The translations under genes were made by a program, and so were the position numbers. DNA of 46,607 nt, from the NCBI GenBank assembly GCA_019456165.1, contig VRUJ01000034.1:1-46607 (forward strand). The letters run 5' to 3'. Positions 35,746 through 44,628 of the stretch are shown here, in pieces (position 1 is the stretch's first letter; the number at the start of each line of letters is the position of its first letter). The notes under the pieces were generated by a model. That model worked only from the letters and a program-made list of their open reading frames with translations. It was not told where the DNA came from and did no database searches. This DNA is from Chloroflexota bacterium (GTDB taxonomy: Bacteria; Chloroflexota; Anaerolineae; Anaerolineales; UBA11579).

Positions 35746-36924
35746 TTATAAATATTCGCGTAATTGGCGCGAGCGCATTGGATGGCGTAAACGGCGCAGG
35801 GCTTTGCCTTCTATCTGACGGATACGCTCACGTGTGAGACCAAATTTCTCACCTACTTCTTCCAACGTATAAGTGGTTCCATTTTCCAGGCCAAAGCGAA
35901 GGCGTAATATCCTCGCCTCTCGGGGTGAGAGCGTTGCTAAAACTTCTTCAACCTTAGCGGAGAGCAAATTGTGGTATGCAGTCTGGCCTGGGCTGGGAGT
36001 GTTTTTATCCTCGACGAACATGCCTAGCTCAGAGTCTTCATCGTCACCGATAGGGCTTTCGAGGGAGAGAGGCAGCCAAGATACACGCAGCATCCACTGC
36101 ACTTTTCTGGTATTCAGGCTCATTGCTTCAGCAAGCTCTTCTACGGAAGGGGGCTGCCCCAGGCGTTGTTCTAGCCTGTGCGCAGTCTTGTAAAGCAATC
36201 GGATGCGGTCGATCATATGCACTGGCACCCGAATCGTGCGTCCTTGGTCTGCGATAGAGCGGGTGATAGTTTGGCGGATCCACCAGGTAGCATATGTGGA
36301 GAAGCGGAAGCCGCGAGTGTAATCGTACTTTTTGACCGCTTTCATCAAACCTAGATTGCCCTCTTGAATCAAATCGAGGAATGGCACGCCGCGTCCGAGG
36401 TATTTCTTGGCAATACTGACAACCAAACGAGTATTAGCATTTATCAAATGTGCGCGCGCTGAGAGCCCATCCTCGATTTGGTTTGTAAATTTTTCGCGTA
36501 ATTTAGCGCTAGAACGGCCGTTTAATTTACCTAATTTTTTCTTTGCCTTTTTAGCGCTTTCAATGCGTTTGGCGATACTGATCTCCTCTTCATTGGTCAA
36601 TAAGGGGACGCGAGACATTTCTTTGAGATATAAGCCCACGGCATCTACGCTTTCGCCGCGTGCAGCAGCTAGTGCAGATTTTCCATTTGTGGGTTTTATT
36701 TTGGGTTTTGGCGCAGCGGGGGATGGGGAAATCTCATTGTCAGCGACTTCATTTTGGTTTTCCCTAACTTCGAAATAATACATCCGCAAGTTTTTTAGGG
36801 GCTCATCGCCGCTTCCAAATAACTCAGACAGGTCTTCTTTGTTGATAAATTCTTCCGCGTTATCTTTCCCCAATAAAAGGGTTAGGTTTTCTCTCTCATC
36901 AATTTTGTTAGCGGTATAAGCCAT
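35746..36924 (-). CDS. RNA polymerase sigma-70 factor (RpoD/SigA type)
   Basis: The 392-residue group 1/2 sigma factor directs core RNA polymerase to -10/-35 promoters. Region 1.2 begins [20 protein letters not shown], region 2 includes [20 protein letters not shown] and [17 protein letters not shown] (2.3-2.4), and region 4.2 shows [20 protein letters not shown]. The N-terminal 90 residues are diverged. Full regions 1.2-4 argue for the principal or a closely related sigma factor rather than an ECF type. It follows the yceD-like gene on the same strand by 54 bases; AGGAG precedes the ATG. Confidence 0.93.
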   Translation of the reverse strand: MAYTANKIDERENLTLLLGKDNAEEFINKEDLSELFGSGDEPLKNLRMYYFEVRENQNEVADNEISPSPAAPKPKIKPTNGKSALAAARGESVDAVGLYLKEMSRVPLLTNEEEISIAKRIESAKKAKKKLGKLNGRSSAKLREKFTNQIEDGLSARAHLINANTRLVVSIAKKYLGRGVPFLDLIQEGNLGLMKAVKKYDYTRGFRFSTYATWWIRQTITRSIADQGRTIRVPVHMIDRIRLLYKTAHRLEQRLGQPPSVEELAEAMSLNTRKVQWMLRVSWLPLSLESPIGDDEDSELGMFVEDKNTPSPGQTAYHNLLSAKVEEVLATLSPREARILRLRFGLENGTTYTLEEVGEKFGLTRERIRQIEGKALRRLRHPMRSRQLREYL

Positions 36925-36978
36925 GATATCTACTCCTAGTTAGCGCCGTGATCAAAACCTGGCGCGGGTAGGTGGTAT

Positions 36979-37494
36979 CTAATCGTCATCTAACAGGTTT
37001 TTTAATTTGGAAAGACGCGGATCTATGTTGTCTTTTTCGTGAGTGTGTTCGGAATCGTTTAAGTTCTCACCGCATTCAAGGCACAGGCCGAGGCAGTTTG
37101 GCCTACAAAGTGGATTGATGGGCATTTCCAAGAGTAAGTATTCGCGTAGTATTGGAGCGAGGTCAATCTTGCCGTTTTCGGGCAGGATTAAACCCGACTC
37201 GGTCACCGATTTCTCGTTGAATGCATAAAGCTCGGTAAAATTGGTTTCTAAAGATTGAGTGACCTCATCCAGGCAACGTCCACACTCACTTTGTGTGACA
37301 GCAGAAAAATTCACGTCGAGTAACAAACCTGTGGATGTGCGTGAGAAACGTGCTGAACCATTAACATCATCTAAATCCAGGCCTGGGGATAAGTGCAGTT
37401 TGGGAAATTCAAAATCAAATTCGCGTAAGTACCCAACATCTTCGTGTGCGATAAAGCCAACGTTAAGCCGTAAAAGGTTATCTTGCTTGCTCAT
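36979..37494 (-). CDS. DUF177 / YceD family protein
   Basis: The likely 171-residue product (ATG at 37494, MSKQDNLLRL) belongs to DUF177. The family motif SECGRCLDEV is present, and the C-terminal Cys pattern LCRPNCLGLCLECG suggests metal binding. In many bacteria and plants this family acts in large-subunit rRNA maturation and sits before rpmF, but here sigA follows. A longer frame to 37602 adds 36 hydrophobic residues unlike the family, so the shorter start is preferred. Confidence 0.82.
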   Translation of the reverse strand: MSKQDNLLRLNVGFIAHEDVGYLREFDFEFPKLHLSPGLDLDDVNGSARFSRTSTGLLLDVNFSAVTQSECGRCLDEVTQSLETNFTELYAFNEKSVTESGLILPENGKIDLAPILREYLLLEMPINPLCRPNCLGLCLECGENLNDSEHTHEKDNIDPRLSKLKNLLDDD

Positions 37495-37742
37495 AGTGGG
37501 TGAGTGGAAAATAGGATAAGAAGTAGTCAATGGTAGTATAATATTGCAATAGATTCTACTAAATAGTGATGATATTATAACAAATATTGCAATATGGGTC
37601 AAGTTTTAATGGGAATAACTTTACATAACGCGCGCACCCAAAGGTACTTGTTCCATCATATATGTAGGGAATCTACTATTCTTACCCCCAGATATGGCGG
37701 TGGAGTACTATTCGTATAGGGTACGAGACCAAAAGAGATATT

Positions 37743-38360
37743 ATGCAAAATCAATTGCAAGGTAAATTGCTGCTTGCAACAAACAACCCGGGAAAGCTGA
37801 TTGAACTGCGCAGTTTACTCGCTGAATTGCCAAAAGTTGAGCTTTTCAGCCCAGAAGAATTGAATATTAAGCTGCAAGTAGATGAGACTGGGGTGGATTA
37901 TGCAGAGAACGCAGTCCTAAAAGCACGCGCTTTTGCGCTTGCTAGTGGTATGGCAGCATTGGCGGATGACAGCGGTTTGGAGGTCGATGCACTTGAGGGT
38001 GCCCCGGGTTTATTTTCAGCGCGTTATGCTCCCCAACCTGGCGCGACGGACGCGGATAGGCGCGCTTACCTACTTAAAAACCTGGCTGGGATGGACCTTC
38101 CGTGGCCGGCCCGCTTCCGAGCGGTGATCGCTGTAGCCCAGCCAAACGGTATAGTGCAGGTGGCAGAGGGAGTATGCGAAGGCGAGATCATCCCAGAAGA
38201 GCGGGGGACCGGCGGCTTCGGTTATGACCCCATATTTTTATTGCAAGGGGGTGACAAGACTATGGCAGAATTGAGCGAGACTGAAAAGAACCTGGTGAGT
38301 CACCGGGCACGGGCTGTGCAAGCTGCAATGCCGGTACTGAAAAATATATTTGGTATTTAG
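37743..38360 (+). CDS. rdgB: XTP/dITP diphosphatase (RdgB/HAM1)
   Basis: The 205-residue Ham1-family pyrophosphatase removes non-canonical purine NTPs (XTP, dITP) from the nucleotide pool. Substrate and metal motifs are clear: LLLATNNPGKLIELRSLL at the start, ALADDSGLEVDALEGAPG, and GTGGFGYDPIFLL, with SHRARA near the end. Start ATG at 37743. Divergent from the yceD-sigA pair. Confidence 0.96.
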   Translation: MQNQLQGKLLLATNNPGKLIELRSLLAELPKVELFSPEELNIKLQVDETGVDYAENAVLKARAFALASGMAALADDSGLEVDALEGAPGLFSARYAPQPGATDADRRAYLLKNLAGMDLPWPARFRAVIAVAQPNGIVQVAEGVCEGEIIPEERGTGGFGYDPIFLLQGGDKTMAELSETEKNLVSHRARAVQAAMPVLKNIFGI

Positions 38361-38421
38361 TTACCCAATCCATGGGGTGTATAATTGGATTTCAGCACAA
38401 TTAACTACAGGAGCAGACATT

Positions 38422-38907
38422 ATGATCGATAAGGAAATTATGCGTGAGGCATTTAGCCGCAATATGCGCATCATCCAAATGCAGACAGACGGTCTGACGC
38501 ATGCAGATACACTTTTACAACCGCCTGCGCGGGGAAACTGCCTTAACTGGGTATTGGGGCATATCATGGGTAACCGCGACAGTATTCTAAAATTGTTGGA
38601 TGAACAACCTTTGTTGACCGAGGCAGAAAAGGAAAAGTACGCTCGAGAATCTGAACCAGTTATCCTGGAAGACCCAGATGTTATCCCGCTCGAGCGTTTC
38701 TTAGAATTGCTGCCCAAATCCCAGGAAATGATTGAAAATGCATTTGAGAAGATGGAAACTGAGGATTTTGAGAAAGAAATTGGCAGCGGGGAGCGGACTT
38801 CAAAGTTGGGCAACCGCTTACATTTCTTCTATTTTCACGAGACGTACCATTGCGGCCAAACTGAATTTTTGCGCCAACTGGCTGGAACGGACGATAAAGT
38901 GATCTGA
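38422..38907 (+). CDS. DinB-family four-helix protein
   Basis: The 161-residue protein starts at ATG 38422 after CAGGAG. The DinB/YfiT metal triad is suggested by His in LGHIMGNRD and two His in HETYHCGQTEFLRQ. The family comprises metal-dependent thiol transferases and DNA-damage-induced proteins; the specific substrate cannot be inferred. It may be co-transcribed with rdgB (61-bp gap). Confidence 0.85.
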   Translation: MIDKEIMREAFSRNMRIIQMQTDGLTHADTLLQPPARGNCLNWVLGHIMGNRDSILKLLDEQPLLTEAEKEKYARESEPVILEDPDVIPLERFLELLPKSQEMIENAFEKMETEDFEKEIGSGERTSKLGNRLHFFYFHETYHCGQTEFLRQLAGTDDKVI

Positions 38908-38967
38908 TATTCCCCGGTCAAAATCAATTCCCCTAGAACGAAGCACTACTTCACCCATGTAAATAAG

Positions 38968-38994
38968 AAACGGTCAGCGAACTCGCTGACCGTT
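38968..38994. terminator. bidirectional intrinsic terminator
   Basis: Stem AAACGGTCAGCG/CGCTGACCGTTT (12 bp, loop AACT), followed on the minus strand by TCTTATTT. It can end both the plus-strand DinB gene and the minus-strand Cys-rich peptide transcript. Confidence 0.85.
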
Positions 38995-39023
38995 TCTGTT
39001 GTACTTTGATAATAGCGGGTGAT

Positions 39024-39092
39024 CTAGCAGCCGCAGCCACCGCCATCATCTTCATCGCAACAGCCTGGTTCTGTGAAGAATAGCTTGTCCAT
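39024..39092 (-). CDS. 22-residue Cys-rich micropeptide, novel
   Basis: The minus strand encodes MDKLFFTEPG followed by CCDEDDGGGCGC and TAG, with four cysteines (a CC pair and CxC) and an acidic DEDD. AAAGGAG lies 9 bases before the ATG, a near-ideal ribosome binding site. A -35/-10 pair, a palindromic operator and a leader hairpin precede it, and a terminator follows. That full set of signals around a tiny frame makes it very likely to be a real gene. Cys spacing and acidic residues suggest a thiol-based metal or metalloid ligand; a processed (RiPP) precursor is an alternative. No family is recognised and function is not established. Confidence 0.7.
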   Translation of the reverse strand: MDKLFFTEPGCCDEDDGGGCGC

Positions 39093-39108
39093 CAAATTAT
39101 CTCCTTTC

Positions 39109-39149
39109 TTGCATACCAAATTCTGTGCGCGGGCTTCATTTGTATGCAA
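39109..39149 (-). promoter_or_regulatory. leader hairpin ahead of the micropeptide
   Basis: TTGCATAC (39109-39116) and GTATGCAA (39142-39149) are perfect inverted repeats. In the minus-strand transcript they form a stem with a 25-nt GC-containing loop, ending directly before AAAGGAG. It could affect ribosome access or mRNA stability. Confidence 0.55.
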
Positions 39150-39157
39150 AGAATAAT

Positions 39158-39173
39158 ATAGATAGCTATCTAT
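39158..39173. promoter_or_regulatory. perfect palindromic operator
   Basis: ATAGATAGCTATCTAT is a perfect 16-bp palindrome just downstream of the -10, at about +4 to +20. Position and ATA/TAT half sites suit a repressor of the ArsR/SmtB winged-helix kind. The repressor is not encoded in this window; the family guess is inference. Confidence 0.65.
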
Positions 39174-39183
39174 GTATAATTAT

Positions 39184-39212
39184 ATTCTAATAGATGAGTA
39201 TCGATGTGTCAA
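39184..39212 (-). promoter_or_regulatory. strong promoter of the micropeptide gene
   Basis: On the minus strand a perfect TTGACA (39212-39207), a 17-bp spacer and TAGAAT (39189-39184) form a near-consensus sigma-70 promoter. It is the best promoter in the window. Confidence 0.8.
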
Positions 39213-39341
39213 GGGGTGAAAAGTGAGGTTGTTAGCCTGCAATTTTCAATAGAAAAAACCATATCATGCTATTAAGGTTTTACTTCTAGTTATTACTTAT
39301 TCGAAACTGAAGTTAATTTTCTGATAAAATATTATTCTCAC

Positions 39342-39393
39342 TGAATACCCTGTTGCTTGCAGCGGGGATAGGAGTTTAGATAATTTTGGTAGT
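39342..39393. repeat. half-copy of REP/REPIN-like element
   Basis: TACCCTGTTGCTTGCAGCGG to GGAGTTTAG matches 34230-34280 at about 90% identity. It ends 7 bases before the stop of the adjacent gene. Only the right half of the nested palindrome is present. Confidence 0.7.
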
Positions 39394-39399
39394 TATTGT

Positions 39400-42300
39400 T
39401 TAAGGCGGTTCATTAATTACCCCAACGAATCTAATACTATCGATATAAAAAAGAGGATGGTAATTACCGGTGTATTCTTGGATAGTCATCCCTCCAACCA
39501 ATCTCTCAAAAGCACCCAAATCCTCTAATGGAATACGGACAAGTTGCCATTGATTTGGTAAAATTATTTCCCCTTCAACATATGATCGATTGAATAGATT
39601 AACTCCTTCATTAATCTGGATACCCATGATGTCATTAATATAAACTTGGAACCTCCGTTCCGTATCTTCACCGACAAAAATGTGGAATTCCAACCATTGA
39701 TAGCCTGTTGTATCTAGCCCAGGAGGGTATTGGAGAACTAATCCACCCCATGGATCAAGCGACAATTCAATTGCAGCTGTCCCATTTTGTATTTCTACAT
39801 CGTTATGGAGTACATCAATAGTAGAATCCCAAGACCAATCCTCCCAACCCGGTTCGAGGCGATCAATATAAATATCATTAAAAATATTGTATAGAATTTG
39901 AGAGCTCCTAAGCTCCAATGGCACAACTCCCCATATACTGGCTTCCCCATCTGCGGTTCGCGATAACCAGCGGCCATCCGGAGAAAATGCAATGCTGACA
40001 CTATATTGTTTATCTGGGAGTAATGTGAGGTCGTTGAATTGCTCATAGAGTTGAGTTTGGTATGGATTTTCTAATAGACGAATTATCAAATCACTTGTTT
40101 CTACATTCCAGAGTCTGATGCCACCAGATCTACCGGTTATCGCTAATATTGAACTATCTGGCGAAAAAGCCATATTTAATCCTCTATCCGGTATTGTTTG
40201 AATAATTTGATTCGTTTGGAGTTTGACTATTACTGTTTGACAATCTTCACCCCCTGTATACGCTACTAGATTACCATTTGTTGAGATTGCAAGGCCAATA
40301 TCGATAGGTCTTTCACAAGAAAATACTCTAGAGGTTACAACCGCTCCGTCAATGATTTCCCATCCGATAAACAAACGTGGGGAATATCCTGTTTCCGCAG
40401 TTGCAAATAAGCGATTCCCATCGCTGGAAAATGCCATTGCATGAATTTCATCACCTACTCTAAATGATTGCACGATTGTCTCGTCTTCGAGATTCCATAT
40501 AGAAATGTCACCATTTGTTTGGGCCACAGCTAAGTGGGTTCCCTCTGGGCTTATTACCGTGAAGATGTGTTCCCCTGTGATTAAAGTGTGTAGGATGGAA
40601 TCATCAGAAGTAGCTCGTACTTCAATGGAAGTCGGATAGGAAATAAAATAATAATCCCCATTTTCAAATAGCTCTGCTCCCTTAGCCAATAATGCTGATT
40701 GGTTTAAATTCGGAACATCTAGTAATCGTGTTCCAGTTAGTGATTCCTCAACCAGCTGATTTCCTCCATTGATAAAGTGTAAAGATCGAATTGATAGTTG
40801 CAAATCAATTGATGAGGATAGATCGAGATTTGGTAATTCCCATTTATTAATCTTTTCATTTTTGAAAGTGAACAAAAATTGACTATCAGGGCTAAATTGT
40901 GGCCAATTCCCCTCTATAGAGCCTATAAGTGCAACCAGAGGCAACCTATAAACCTTTATTCTATCACCAGTAACAGTTGCGAGAAAACCTCCATCTTGTG
41001 AGAATCGAGGATCAACCTCTCCCTCTAATGTTTGTAAAATCGTTCCATCACTGACCAAAATAACCAAGGGGGGAAGATAATCTCCTGCCCGAGAAATTAA
41101 TGAAACAATAAGCAAATCACCTGAAGGTGAAAAGCGAGCCTGGTTATAACCAAAATAATTACCAAGTTTAACCTGGTTTTCAATATCCCAAAGTTCCACA
41201 CCAATAAGATCTCTTCGGTTATCCACAAGAGGAGTGTATCGGACTCCTGCAGCGTGAGAATTATCGCTTGAGAGTAACGGGGCACTCAGTGATAAAGGTA
41301 AACTTAATTGATTTCCATTTATAATATCCCATGCAGTAGAACCATTATCACTAACCATCAACATAATATTGCCATCCTGACTAAAATTGGGACGACCGTT
41401 TATAAATTGATCTGCAATTTGCCAATTTGTTGTGTCCCATAATAATAAGCCTTCGTAATATGAAGTAGCCACAAAATCACCTGAAGGAGAGAAGGAAACA
41501 CAAACAGTCTCATTGCCCAATGGATTTACTCGAGGCCAAAGTCTTTCTGGATAATAACGATATGTTCTTGGACATCTGATCCACACTAAACTTCCACCTT
41601 CTAGTACATCTACAATTTGACCTGTATAGGTATCCCGGACAAGTATTGCATCTAAATCTCTAGAGAGTCCATACGTTAAGATGAGATTACCATCAGGTGA
41701 AAAAACACCAAGCCCTGAAGCATCACCCTCTTCAATGGCAATTAATTCCCCATCATTGATTCGTATTAGTACAAAGCGGCTTGCTGAGAATAATCCGTTG
41801 CATTGACCAAAGATCGCAATTGACGAAGCATTAGAAGCAAATTCTAAATCACCTGACGAACCAAAGCAACCTAAATCACTAGAATCAAATTCTCTCTGCC
41901 ATAACTGTTGTCCATCACTTGTTCGCCAAAGTGTAATCTTAGATCGATCCTCGAGATAAGCAAGAAATTGCCCATCTGGTGAAACTGCCCAAAGACTAGG
42001 ATAATTTTGGAGCAAGGATGCAGTGACAGAACCAACCACTGAAAAAGAATCGATATCAATAATTTGGACTCCTTGGGATGTTACTGCTACTAGTCGTTCG
42101 GAATCAGAAGTAGGAAATATCGAGTAAAACACTCCTCCACCCCAATGAGCAAATTCCTCAAGATCAGCCGCGTTATCAGGTAGTATCACTTCGGGAATGA
42201 TTGGAATTGCAGTCCCTGATTGAACAGGTAGATTGGGAGTTGGTGTAATAGTTGCGGTAGCAGTTGGCTCAGGCGTGGCAGTGGAGGTAGCTGTAGCCGT

Positions 42301-42420
42301 GGGCGCGGGGGTGTTGGTTGCAGTGAGGGAGGGTAAGGCCGTGGGCGATGGGGTAGCTGGAGGGGCTCCACAGGTTGCCAATAAGATTGTGATTACAGTG
42401 AGAAGTGCGATTTTTTTCAT
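39400..42420 (-). CDS. WD40-type lipoprotein with C-terminal carbohydrate-binding-like domain
   Basis: The 1006-residue protein has a lipoprotein signal (ITILLATC, Cys17), a Thr-Pro/Ala linker (about 20-65) with LPVQSGTAIP, and then about 780 residues of WD40-like repeats (FSPDGNLILTYG, FSPSGDFVATSYY, FSPDGRWLSRTADG). It finishes with an extra domain of about 150 residues from ILYNIFNDIYIDR onward (GWEDWSWDST, GGLVLQYP, WLEFHIFVG). That domain resembles bacterial jelly-roll carbohydrate-binding modules. Probably surface-displayed. ATG after GGGAGAAA. Downstream of the FHA gene and probably co-transcribed. Confidence 0.88.
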   Translation of the reverse strand: MKKIALLTVITILLATCGAPPATPSPTALPSLTATNTPAPTATATSTATPEPTATATITPTPNLPVQSGTAIPIIPEVILPDNAADLEEFAHWGGGVFYSIFPTSDSERLVAVTSQGVQIIDIDSFSVVGSVTASLLQNYPSLWAVSPDGQFLAYLEDRSKITLWRTSDGQQLWQREFDSSDLGCFGSSGDLEFASNASSIAIFGQCNGLFSASRFVLIRINDGELIAIEEGDASGLGVFSPDGNLILTYGLSRDLDAILVRDTYTGQIVDVLEGGSLVWIRCPRTYRYYPERLWPRVNPLGNETVCVSFSPSGDFVATSYYEGLLLWDTTNWQIADQFINGRPNFSQDGNIMLMVSDNGSTAWDIINGNQLSLPLSLSAPLLSSDNSHAAGVRYTPLVDNRRDLIGVELWDIENQVKLGNYFGYNQARFSPSGDLLIVSLISRAGDYLPPLVILVSDGTILQTLEGEVDPRFSQDGGFLATVTGDRIKVYRLPLVALIGSIEGNWPQFSPDSQFLFTFKNEKINKWELPNLDLSSSIDLQLSIRSLHFINGGNQLVEESLTGTRLLDVPNLNQSALLAKGAELFENGDYYFISYPTSIEVRATSDDSILHTLITGEHIFTVISPEGTHLAVAQTNGDISIWNLEDETIVQSFRVGDEIHAMAFSSDGNRLFATAETGYSPRLFIGWEIIDGAVVTSRVFSCERPIDIGLAISTNGNLVAYTGGEDCQTVIVKLQTNQIIQTIPDRGLNMAFSPDSSILAITGRSGGIRLWNVETSDLIIRLLENPYQTQLYEQFNDLTLLPDKQYSVSIAFSPDGRWLSRTADGEASIWGVVPLELRSSQILYNIFNDIYIDRLEPGWEDWSWDSTIDVLHNDVEIQNGTAAIELSLDPWGGLVLQYPPGLDTTGYQWLEFHIFVGEDTERRFQVYINDIMGIQINEGVNLFNRSYVEGEIILPNQWQLVRIPLEDLGAFERLVGGMTIQEYTGNYHPLFYIDSIRFVGVINEPP

Positions 42421-42478
42421 GATAAATTTCTCCCTATTTCCCTAGATTATTGGAAGTTAGTGAGATGTGTATGCCTTG

Positions 42479-43735
42479 TTACGGCCAAGGTATGGTTACC
42501 GGTGAAGAATAGCCCAGTTTGTTCTTGCCGTACAGCTTGCCAAATGAAGGTCCCCCGCAGTTGTCGTCATCTTGCAGGGTGATGGATGTGTTGGTCGTAG
42601 CGTAGGCGTTGTCGAACAAGAAGCCATTTATGCAAGTGCGCACTTCGATAAGATATCCCAGCTCGAGGGCAGGGGGAATAGGATTCCAGCTGATGGTTAC
42701 CATGTTGCTGTTGCGCACCCCGCTCACGCCTGCGGGTGCAGAAACGTCGTTTGTGGTGGGTACATTTGTGATCATGTAATCCACAAGATTCACATCCCCA
42801 CTGAGGGTTTGGGTTGACGTAGCAACCCAGCAATCCCATCCCAATCCGAAAGGTTCCACCCAGATCCAGGAACCGTCATAAGTGCGCCCGTGAACTTCTG
42901 AAACCTCACCTTCTGATAAGTTGTATGGCGCGAGATAAGCAGTATTTGGACCCCAACGACAGTATGCAAAACCGTTAGATGTGGCAGTAAGTGCCTCTGG
43001 TGTTGAGGTTTGCGTTGCGGTGGGCGTAAGGGTTTCAGTTGGAGTGTTTGCAGGTGTAGGGGTGTTAGTGTTGGTTGGTGTAATAGTAGGAGTGTCAGTC
43101 CAGGTGGCGGTTGGTGTGCGCGTGGATGTAAAAGTGGGCGTAACAGTAGGTGTGGTGGTTGGGGTAAACGTGGGTGTGGAGGTCGGTGTGATCGTTGGGG
43201 CAAAAGCAGCCAGCAGTCGGCCTCCGCCGCCTAGCAAGAAGAAAGCGATGCAAGAAAGTGAGATGAAAACCAAGAATATACCCATTTCTTTATTAAGCCA
43301 CCAGCGGCGTTTCGTTGGTTTGGGAGCATCAGATCGTTTTGATTTTGTAGATCGAAGGGGTGTTGATGGGGGTTCCGGTGGTGCGGGTGCAGTCGAAGCT
43401 GTGGAGTCTGCGGGGGTGATCGGTTCGGGAGCGCGTACTTCCAAGACGACATTGTTTCCAATTTTCAGACGGTCGCCAGGTTTTAATTTTGTGCGATCGG
43501 TAATGGGTTCATCGTTTACAAAAATTCCGTTTGTAGAAACCAAATCGTAAATCGTCACCTCACCTGAGCGCAGTTCTATCTGGGCATGCTGGCCGGAAAT
43601 AGTGTCGTCTTCAATAATTATTGGATTTACTGCAGAGCGACCTATGGTTTGGGCGCCTTCGTAGAAGGGGAATTCTTGTCCCTCCCCAGGACCTTCGATT
43701 ATGATCAATTTCCAAGACGAAAGTTGATTACTCAT
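42479..43735 (-). CDS. FHA-domain membrane protein with TP linker and SH3b-like domain
   Basis: The 418-residue protein begins with an FHA phosphothreonine-binding domain (residues 8-100: TIGRSAVNPIII, SGQHAQIEL, LVSTNGIFVND). A transmembrane helix follows at about 150-172 (MGIFLVFISLSCIAFFLLGG), then a long Thr-Pro linker. An SH3b-like domain (CRWGPNTAYLAPYNL) and a fibronectin III-like C-terminus (VSGVRNSNMVTISWNPIPP) complete it. The FHA part should be cytoplasmic and would read kinase-phosphorylated partners; the outside faces the wall. The operon with the WD40 lipoprotein is inferred from 58-bp spacing. Confidence 0.9.
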   Translation of the reverse strand: MSNQLSSWKLIIIEGPGEGQEFPFYEGAQTIGRSAVNPIIIEDDTISGQHAQIELRSGEVTIYDLVSTNGIFVNDEPITDRTKLKPGDRLKIGNNVVLEVRAPEPITPADSTASTAPAPPEPPSTPLRSTKSKRSDAPKPTKRRWWLNKEMGIFLVFISLSCIAFFLLGGGGRLLAAFAPTITPTSTPTFTPTTTPTVTPTFTSTRTPTATWTDTPTITPTNTNTPTPANTPTETLTPTATQTSTPEALTATSNGFAYCRWGPNTAYLAPYNLSEGEVSEVHGRTYDGSWIWVEPFGLGWDCWVATSTQTLSGDVNLVDYMITNVPTTNDVSAPAGVSGVRNSNMVTISWNPIPPALELGYLIEVRTCINGFLFDNAYATTNTSITLQDDDNCGGPSFGKLYGKNKLGYSSPVTIPWP

Positions 43736-43848
43736 GGGTTTTACCTTCTCAGGATTGCGCTGCCAGAAGATCCAAGTATGCTCCCTGGTGAGGGATATAT
43801 ATTTAATACAAAGTATTACATTGGAACGTTCAAGAGTAAATCACTATT

Positions 43849-44217
43849 CTAACGCAGTTCGCGGCCAAAGGGGAATAAAGCTAATGGAATAAGTTTGAAA
43901 TGTTGTTTGGCAAATGGAATACCAATTATAGTAATCGCCAGGATAATGCCGAGAACGAGGTGCGCCGCGGCAATTTCCCATCCAAAAAACACTGCCCAAA
44001 ATAAATTAAAGATTGCTTGCAGGCTTCCCCCTGAATCTTTTGAGACTACAATTTCCCTACCAAAGGGCGCCAAGGTAGCAATCCCCAATTTGATAGATTG
44101 CACACCAAAGGGGATACCAATTATCGTAATGCACACCAGCAGCCCGGCAAGGATATAACCAGCTCCAGCTAAAAGGCCGCCGAAGACCAACCAAATGATA
44201 TTACCCAATAGATTCAT
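43849..44217 (-). CDS. yccF: YccF family membrane protein
   Basis: The 122-residue protein is made of two related halves, each with the motif TIIGIPFGVQ / TIIGIPFAKQ after a hydrophobic segment, and FGRE ending each half. This duplicated DUF307 pattern is YccF, an inner membrane protein of unknown function. Full length for the family. ATG at 44217. Confidence 0.9.
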   Translation of the reverse strand: MNLLGNIIWLVFGGLLAGAGYILAGLLVCITIIGIPFGVQSIKLGIATLAPFGREIVVSKDSGGSLQAIFNLFWAVFFGWEIAAAHLVLGIILAITIIGIPFAKQHFKLIPLALFPFGRELR

Positions 44218-44258
44218 GATATTTAGCCTTTTTTGTTCTAAATGTTATTTTTTCAGAA

Positions 44259-44477
44259 GTGATTGCCCAAATGTTTTTAGAAAATATATCATGCTTGTGG
44301 GCATTCACCATAGAATTAATCGAAATATCCTGAGCTTTAATCCTAAAATCAAGTGGTAAGTTACAAGTAGTGAATGCCCAAGCGTTTTTAGAAATACATT
44401 TCATTGTTGTGGGCATTCGCTTAAGGAACTAACCGTAAACATTCTGAACTCTAGTATTAAAGCAAACGGTTAGTTCC
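44259..44477. repeat. two tandem diverged repeats with inverted arms
   Basis: Two units of about 110 bp (from 44259 and 44369) share GTGATTGCCCAA / TGAATGCCCAA and a matching TTGTGGGCATTC about 36 nt later, forming a hairpin in each unit. The second half of unit 2 carries GGAACTAACCG and CGGTTAGTTCC. A partial third copy is at 25620. The rest of 44218-44628 has no gene. Confidence 0.6.
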
Positions 44478-44628
44478 CAAGATAATATACAATATCTTTT
44501 AGTCAAATGCAATGCATAATTGGTTAAAAGTAAACTTCACCACGATTTGCAGGGCAGCTTACTTTGAGGATTAGGAAAACGAGGGTTAACAAATCTGTCT
44601 CGTCAAACAAAAAGATTGTATAATTTTC

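Noticed and set aside
37495..37602. Longer N-terminus of the DUF177 protein
   Set aside because: The extra 36 residues are hydrophobic and unlike the family; the region also lies in the divergent promoter space.
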